64,000 bases of DNA, from assembly GCF_014646515.1 (NCBI RefSeq), contig NZ_BMNK01000007.1, positions 64,398 through 128,397 on the forward strand, read 5' to 3'. This document shows, piece after piece, positions 59,462 to 64,000 of the stretch. This DNA comes from Nonomuraea glycinis (GTDB lineage Bacteria > Actinomycetota > Actinomycetes > Streptosporangiales > Streptosporangiaceae). The position numbers and the translations under genes are program-made. Position 1 is the first letter of the stretch. Every line of letters starts with the position of its first letter. The notes below the pieces were generated by a model. The model made no database searches. It worked only from the letters and a program-made list of their open reading frames with translations, and was not told the DNA's origin.

Positions 59462-61427
59462 ACGTGCTGATCGGCAGCCCGAGACGCTCGGCGGCGGCCT
59501 CCTGGGTGGGCACCCGGCTGAGGTAGGCGGAGACCACGGCCTGATGCTGGCGGACCGCCCGTGGATCCGCGCCCACCTGCTCGACCGCCTCCTCGAGCAG
59601 CTCGCGCAGCGCCTGGGCGGGGTCCGGCGAGGGATGGCCGGCCACCAGCCTGGTGCGGGTCAGCGGGTTGCCGACCAGCGCTCCCGGCCGCGACAGGCTG
59701 CGCATCGCCTCGCGTACGGCGGAGTCGAACTCGGGCCGCGACAGCACCCGCAGACCGGACGGCTCCGGCGGCGCGGTGGCCTGCGGGCCGGACTGCCCGC
59801 GCCGCCCCATGCGCTCCAGCCACGCCTCCGCGGTCGTGACGCGCCAGTCGTGGGCGAACAAGCCGTAGGTCTCCTCGCCGCGACGCAGCCGTACGGCGAG
59901 GTCGTGCAGGTCGTGGTGGCGCAGGTAGCGGCGCCAGGAGTCCGGGTCCCGCATCACCATGAACGCCCAGGCCAGGCGGTCGGCCCGCAGGCACTCGCCG
60001 ATGGCGCGCCACTGGACCAGGTCCATCACCGGCGAGGGCCCCTGATGGGCGGGCACCACCCAGGCGCGGCAGAGGGCGACGTGCTCTCCGGGCCGCAGGG
60101 GGGCGGTGGCCCGGATGTGCTCCCAGGCCGGGCCCAGCATCACGTCGGCGGCCAGCTCCTCCTCGCTGGGCTCGGCCAGCACCAGCCACGCCATCAAGCC
60201 GACGGGCTCGCCCGTCTCGGTGTCGCGGTGCACCCAGAAGGACTCCGGCCGCCGGCTCGTCCAGAACGCGGCGTCGGCCGCCGACTCCGGGCCCTCCGCC
60301 TCGGCCACCATGCGCAGTACCTGGGCCCGGTCCTCGGGCCGGAAGGGCTCCTCGTGCACCTCGCCGTCGCCTTGCCAGCCCTGGAACTTCGAGGTCACCC
60401 CGTCGCCGCGGTGCAGGTAGAACAGCGAGCCCATGGCCGCCGGCGCGGCCTGGTCGCCGGCCACGCGCACCCGCGCGGCCAGGTGCGCGTGGATGCGGCG
60501 GTGCATGGTCGCGTACCCCTCGGGGTCGCGCCAGCGCAGATCGGCCTCCAGCGCGTCTCTGACCACCTCGTGCGGGAACAGGCCGTGCCGGTTCGACTCG
60601 ATGAACGGCAGCCTGCGCAGCCACTCGAACAGCGGCCCGGCGTCCTGCGGCAGCACCGCGCGCAGCAGCTCCTCGGTGGTCGTCCTGGCGTGCGCGCACA
60701 CCTCCAGCGCGCGGCGGTGCGCCGGCGACGGCACCTCGCCGACGAGCTGGTCCAGCAGCGTCTTCGCGACGTCCTTGCGCAGCGTCCAGCGGACCGAGGC
60801 CCGCTCGTCCTTGGCCGCGACCGCGGCGCCCAGGCAGAGCGCCAGCGGGTGCCCGCCGGCGAAGGCCAGCAGGGGCTCGCGCAGCTCGGACGCCACCCCG
60901 CGGGCGTCGATCAGCTCCATGGCCTCCTCCGGAGCCAGCGGGCGCAGCGGGATCACCCGCAGCACCTCCGCCCAGCCCGGGTCGGCCTGCCAGCGCAGGT
61001 CGGGCGGGTTCCGGCCGGCCACGACCACCAGCGCCCCCACCGGCACGCGCGGCAGAAACCGCTCTCTCAGCCAGCCCGCCAAGCCCTGGCAGAGCTCGAA
61101 GGTGTCCACCAGGAGCACCACCCGCTCGCCGGTCAGCACCTCGCCGGCCTGCGCCTCGAAGGCGGCGGGGGAGGGGTCCACGGTGTGCCCGTCAACGGTC
61201 ACCACCCGCCGGCCGGCCGCTCTGGCCTCGGTGGCGAAGCGCCGTAACAGCGCCGACTTGCCGATGCCGCCGGGTCCGTGCACATACAGCACCCCGAACG
61301 ACCCGTCCGCGCCGAGCGTCGCGCGGAAGAGAGCGAGCTCCTCGCCGCGCCCCACGAACGCGCGGTCGCGAGCGGCCTGTATGCGCTGCCCCAGCGATGA
61401 ATATTCCCCGTCAAGACTGGACAACAT
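59367..61427 (-). CDS. STAND-like ATPase with C-terminal helix-turn-helix
   Basis: A 686-residue protein. The P-loop is HGPGGIGKSALLRRF (about residues 49-63), with Walker B VVLLVDTFE and the sensor region FAGGHPLALCLG, as in STAND/LuxR-type AAA ATPases. The middle ~300 residues are helical, and a GNAT-like stretch around WVVPAHQGPSPVMDL may be present. The C-terminus has a sigma-like helix-turn-helix (TQEAAAERLGLPISTFRRHL). A signal-responsive transcription regulator is inferred. TAGGGT 6 nt before the ATG suggests a leaderless message. Confidence 0.82.
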   Translation of the reverse strand: MLSSLDGEYSSLGQRIQAARDRAFVGRGEELALFRATLGADGSFGVLYVHGPGGIGKSALLRRFATEARAAGRRVVTVDGHTVDPSPAAFEAQAGEVLTGERVVLLVDTFELCQGLAGWLRERFLPRVPVGALVVVAGRNPPDLRWQADPGWAEVLRVIPLRPLAPEEAMELIDARGVASELREPLLAFAGGHPLALCLGAAVAAKDERASVRWTLRKDVAKTLLDQLVGEVPSPAHRRALEVCAHARTTTEELLRAVLPQDAGPLFEWLRRLPFIESNRHGLFPHEVVRDALEADLRWRDPEGYATMHRRIHAHLAARVRVAGDQAAPAAMGSLFYLHRGDGVTSKFQGWQGDGEVHEEPFRPEDRAQVLRMVAEAEGPESAADAAFWTSRRPESFWVHRDTETGEPVGLMAWLVLAEPSEEELAADVMLGPAWEHIRATAPLRPGEHVALCRAWVVPAHQGPSPVMDLVQWRAIGECLRADRLAWAFMVMRDPDSWRRYLRHHDLHDLAVRLRRGEETYGLFAHDWRVTTAEAWLERMGRRGQSGPQATAPPEPSGLRVLSRPEFDSAVREAMRSLSRPGALVGNPLTRTRLVAGHPSPDPAQALRELLEEAVEQVGADPRAVRQHQAVVSAYLSRVPTQEAAAERLGLPISTFRRHLAGGLERVAERLWHREVYEVPEAPPDA

Positions 61428-61433
61428 GCAGCA

Positions 61434-61439
61434 ACCCTA
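61434..61439 (-). promoter_or_regulatory. -10 of a leaderless STAND ATPase transcript
   Basis: TAGGGT (minus strand) is separated by 6 nt from the ATG at 61425-61427; no Shine-Dalgarno sequence is present. Between here and 61574 the DNA is AT-richer, with no supported gene. Confidence 0.45.
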
Positions 61440-61574
61440 ACTTTTCGCTTGTGGTCAGGATTGCGTAAAAGGGCACAGTGCTTGTGTATTTTTCAGCAAT
61501 TGTTGGCTAGCGCGCCGTCTCGACGCCCTGAACTGGCCACATGCCGACGTGGTGTGGGGGACGGGGGGTCGTGG

Positions 61575-61750
61575 TAGGCTGATCCGTGTGTTCGCAGTTC
61601 TGGTACCCATGGATTTCGTGTGCGCCTGACGGGATGTAAGCCCTCGGGCGCATTTGTCTTTTCGCCGGTCATTTCCGGATGGGTCGATTGCGGCGACATG
61701 GAGTTCGTGACCTGCGGATTCCGTCTTTTGCGCCTATGAAGGAGATCGAC
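61575..61750 (+). promoter_or_regulatory. Cold-shock gene promoter and long 5' leader
   Basis: TAGGCT (61575-61580) is a good -10, giving a leader of about 160 nt. TGCGCC (61621-61626) pairs with GGCGCA (61647-61652), with further inner pairs, followed by TTTGTCTTTTC, so it looks like a terminator inside the leader. A long T-rich stretch then leads to GAAGGAGATCGAC. Long leaders that refold in the cold are known for csp genes. Confidence 0.5.
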
Positions 61751-61954
61751 ATGGCGACTGGCACCGTTAAGTGGTTCAACAGCGAAAAGGGCTTCGGCTT
61801 CATCGAGCAGGACGGCGGCGGCGCCGACGTCTTCGCTCACTACTCCAACATCGCCTCTCAGGGCTACCGCGAGCTGCGGGAAGGCCAGAAGGTCAGCTTC
61901 GACGTCACCCAGGGCCAGAAGGGCCCGCAGGCGGAGAACATCGTTCCCGTCTAA
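61751..61954 (+). CDS. Cold-shock domain protein (CspA family)
   Basis: A 67-residue OB-fold RNA/DNA-binding protein. [15 protein letters not shown] is RNP1 and DVFAHYSNI is RNP2. It starts MATGTVKWF as in actinobacterial CspA/ScoF proteins. It acts as an RNA chaperone, often in cold or stationary conditions. AAGGAG lies 7 nt before the ATG. A strong terminator follows 25 bp after the stop. Confidence 0.96.
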   Translation: MATGTVKWFNSEKGFGFIEQDGGGADVFAHYSNIASQGYRELREGQKVSFDVTQGQKGPQAENIVPV

Positions 61955-61978
61955 GGACGACGCACCTGCACGACCTGG

Positions 61979-62006
61979 GGCCCGCACCTTCTCGAAGGTG
62001 CGGGCC
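61979..62006. terminator. Terminator between csp and the GT9 gene
   Basis: GGCCCGCACCTTC-TC-GAAGGTGCGGGCC is a perfect 13-bp stem; TTCGTGCTG follows. It can end transcription from both the csp gene and the convergent GT9 gene. Confidence 0.85.
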
Positions 62007-62015
62007 TTCGTGCTG

Positions 62016-63071
62016 TCACGCTCCCCGCAGCAGCTCCCGGGCCTGCTCGACGACCGCGTCGACCGGGATGTCCGCCACCCACGACGGGTCGTGCGCGCAG
62101 CGCTCCGCCGCGGGGTCGAGCCCGCCGGCGCCGCACACCGGGCACGCCGCCGTCCAGGAGACCAGCGGCCGGTGCCGGGACCTGGTGAGCGGCCCGGCGT
62201 TGATCAGGTTGCCGCACCAGTAGATCCCCACCGTCGCCGTGCCGACGGCCGCGGCCAGGTGCCGGGGCCCGGTGTCGTTGGCGACCAGCAGATCGCACCG
62301 CGCGTACAGCGCGGCCAGCCCGCCGACGCCGAGCGCGCCCGCGAGCGGCACGGCCGGGCGCCGCATCGCCTCGGTGACCCGCTCCACCAGCTCACGCTCC
62401 GCCTCGCTGCCGGTCACCACGATCGGCCGGTCGAGCCGGTCACCGACCGCCGCGAAGAACTCCGCGGGCCAGCGCCGCCGCGGATCCATGGCGCCGGGAT
62501 GCAGCGCCACCAGCCCGGCCGGCGGCTCACCGAGCGCCGCCGCCACCTCGGCGGCGTCGGCCCCGGTGCGGGCCACCCACGGTTCGAGCCGGCCCGCGAC
62601 CCCGCCGACCAGCGCCGCCACCTCCAGGAAACGCAACGTCTCATGCTGGTACGGCACGTACGGCACCCACCGGTCGAGCGGCTCCGCGTCCGGGGTGCGC
62701 AGGCCCGCGGTCGTCCGGGCCCCCAGCCCTCGGACGAACGGGTTGGAATACCGCCCGCCGCCGTGAATCTGCACCGCCAGCCCGAACCGGCGCTCCCGCA
62801 GCCGCTCGAACAGCTCGGCCGGCGCCCGATGACCGGCCTCCATGGTGGACACCCCGGTGATCGGCGGCAGCACCACCACCTCGTCCACCGGCCCGGGACG
62901 CCCGTCCAGGAACGCGGCGTGCCACGCCGTCCCGAGCAGCGTCATCGAGGCGCCCGGATAGGCGGCCTTGAGCGCCTCCAGGGCCGGCAGCGCCAGCAGG
63001 AAGTCGCCCAGGGCGTTGGCGCGCAGCACCGCGATCCGCTCGATCCCGTCCAGCCGCGCGGTCCGGTCCAC
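62016..63071 (-). CDS. Glycosyltransferase family 9 (heptosyltransferase-like)
   Basis: A 351-residue GT-B enzyme. IAVLRANALGDFLLALPALEAL is the N-terminal family motif (D/N-ALGD), VALHPGAMDPRRRWPAEFFAAV binds the nucleotide-sugar, and LLVANDTGPRHLAAAVGTATVG is the C-terminal GT9 motif. In Gram-negative bacteria these transfer ADP-heptose to lipopolysaccharide. A cysteine-rich end (CPVCGAGGLDPAAERCAH) suggests a zinc site. It lies 47 bp after an HldE-like gene, so an ADP-heptose-dependent glycan is likely. Confidence 0.92.
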   Translation of the reverse strand: MDRTARLDGIERIAVLRANALGDFLLALPALEALKAAYPGASMTLLGTAWHAAFLDGRPGPVDEVVVLPPITGVSTMEAGHRAPAELFERLRERRFGLAVQIHGGGRYSNPFVRGLGARTTAGLRTPDAEPLDRWVPYVPYQHETLRFLEVAALVGGVAGRLEPWVARTGADAAEVAAALGEPPAGLVALHPGAMDPRRRWPAEFFAAVGDRLDRPIVVTGSEAERELVERVTEAMRRPAVPLAGALGVGGLAALYARCDLLVANDTGPRHLAAAVGTATVGIYWCGNLINAGPLTRSRHRPLVSWTAACPVCGAGGLDPAAERCAHDPSWVADIPVDAVVEQARELLRGA

Positions 63072-63118
63072 CGCCGCTCACCCGCCGCGATCGATCCGCG
63101 GACGGTGGCCAGCGCCGG

Positions 63119-64000
63119 TCACCGGGGTCCCGCCGAGTCCGGTGCGGGCAGGGAGCGCACGCGTTCGATGATGGCCGTCGTGGACCGGTCGGAGACGTAC
63201 TCCAGCACCATGACCTCGCCCCCCATGGCCCTGACCAGCGGGGCCTCCGGCAGCATGTCCGGGGTGTAGTCGCCGCCCTTGACGTACAGGTCGGGCCGGA
63301 CCATGCGCAGCAGCCGCTCGGGCGTGTCCTCGTCGAAGCCGGTCACGTAGTCGACGAAGGTGAGCGCGGCCAGCACGGACATGCGGTCCTCGCAGGAGTT
63401 GATCGGCCGTCCCGGGCCCTTCAGCCGCGCCGTGCTCGCGTCGCTGTTGACCGCCACGACCAGCACGTCCCCGAGCCGCGAGGCCTCCTCCAGGTAGCTC
63501 ACGTGCCCCCGGTGCAGCACGTCGAAGCAGCCGTTGGTGAACACGATCCGCTGCCCGCGCCGCCGGTGCCCGTCCAGTCGGTGCGCCAGCCGGTCGGCGG
63601 CCTGCACCGGGCCGTCCGCGCGCCCGCCGGTCCGCCGCAGCTCCCGGAGCAGCTCCTGCCGGGTGCAGGTGGCGGTGCCCGGCCGCCGCACCACCACGCC
63701 GGCGGCGGCCTGCGCCGCCCGCGCGGCGTGCTCGGGCGTGGCGCCGCCCGCCAGCCACAGCGCGAAGGCGGCCGTGTAGGTGTCGCCCGCCCCCGTCGCC
63801 ATGTGGTCGGGCGCGGGCTCGGCATAGGTGCGGTACGGCGGGTGTCCCGGCCGGTGCAGCAGCGTTCCCTCGCCGTCGAGGGTCGTCACCACCATGCCGG
63901 CGCCGGACTCGGCCAGCAGCCGCGCCGAGCGCTGGGTGAGAAAGCTCACCCGGTCGGCCACGTCGCCGTCCTCACGCAGGAGCTCCAGCACCTCTCCGTA
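63119..64000 (-). CDS. hldE: Bifunctional HldE-like: heptose-7-phosphate kinase / heptose-1-phosphate adenylyltransferase, 3' part
   Basis: The gene runs off the right edge; about 293 C-terminal residues are visible. First the end of a PfkB/ribokinase domain (ATGAGDTYTAAFALW, with the GAGD anion hole), then a nucleotidyltransferase (VFTNGCFDVLHRGHVSYL, HxGH motif; VNSDASTARLKGPGRPI). This fusion matches HldE (RfaE), which makes the ADP-heptose donor for heptosyltransferases. The order hldE-GT9 supports a heptose pathway continuing beyond the window. A sugar-kinase/cytidylyltransferase of another pathway is less likely. Confidence 0.88.
   Translation of the reverse strand, partial: YGEVLELLREDGDVADRVSFLTQRSARLLAESGAGMVVTTLDGEGTLLHRPGHPPYRTYAEPAPDHMATGAGDTYTAAFALWLAGGATPEHAARAAQAAAGVVVRRPGTATCTRQELLRELRRTGGRADGPVQAADRLAHRLDGHRRRGQRIVFTNGCFDVLHRGHVSYLEEASRLGDVLVVAVNSDASTARLKGPGRPINSCEDRMSVLAALTFVDYVTGFDEDTPERLLRMVRPDLYVKGGDYTPDMLPEAPLVRAMGGEVMVLEYVSDRSTTAIIERVRSLPAPDSAGPR

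Noticed and set aside
59409-61247. 612-residue open frame opposite the STAND ATPase
   Set aside because: Gln/Arg/His/Gly-rich shadow translation of a gene with clear Walker motifs on the other strand.

Overview
The window is about 70% GC. It has short intergenic gaps, many 4-bp ATGA/GTGA gene overlaps, frequent GTG starts and several promoters that look leaderless. Together with a SufR-led SUF operon, an acVLRF1 release-factor-like protein, a Gbn-like small HTH protein and a DUF5808 protein, this points to a chromosomal segment of a filamentous actinomycete. Streptosporangiaceae (Nonomuraea/Streptosporangium type) is my best guess; that is an inference from protein flavour, not a search result. 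I see no IS element, prophage, CRISPR array, tRNA, rRNA or large biosynthetic cluster.

Layout. 1-6.3 kb: end of an ornithine cyclodeaminase-like gene, an FCD-type GntR regulator and four exporters (EamA, MFS, a DrrAB-like ABC pair, Bcr/CflA MFS). 6.3-12.9 kb: a complete Fe-S assembly operon sufR-B-D-Rieske-C-S-U-T, preceded by a candidate iron box and a candidate SufR site. 12.9-16.3 kb: DEAD-box helicase with a structured leader, then hisE-hisG. 16.3-19.8 kb: ABC exporter pair with a DesK/NarL-type two-component system. 19.8-24 kb: exported class V aminotransferase, degenerate EAL+CBS protein, acVLRF1 and a LacI regulator. 24-27.2 kb: ABC-F protein with an attenuator-like leader, Gbn-like HTH protein in a GATC-rich segment, and an enoyl-CoA hydratase. 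27.3-40 kb: ABC exporter, sulfotransferase, LD-carboxypeptidase, an unrecognised protein, GH15 hydrolase, a divergent yczE/yczR pair, TRIC-like channel, POT peptide transporter and acyl-CoA synthetase. 40-52.5 kb: two related secreted Ig-like proteins, a DUF5808/YtrA-GntR/ABC locus, OmpA-domain lipoprotein, LacI regulator, HisC-like aminotransferase, CPBP protease, Atu4866-family lipoprotein, CAP-domain protein and STAS protein. 52.7-58 kb: xylA divergent from xylB-xylR, then a membrane-anchored AA10 LPMO. 58-64 kb: acyltransferase, STAND-like ATPase, cold-shock protein, and a GT9/HldE heptose pair running off the end.

The genes are mostly housekeeping or ordinary accessory functions, and I did not find a convincing wholly new multi-gene system. 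The most unusual signals are in DNA/RNA structure: (i) five genes whose stop codon lies inside a short tandem duplication; (ii) an ABC-F leader in which a five-codon leaderless ORF overlaps one arm of a hairpin whose other arm holds the Shine-Dalgarno-like sequence; (iii) a GATC cluster in front of a Gbn-like gene; (iv) a secreted Ig-like protein apparently split by a long acidic repeat loop, next to a small relative; (v) several strong palindromes at divergent or autoregulatory promoters.
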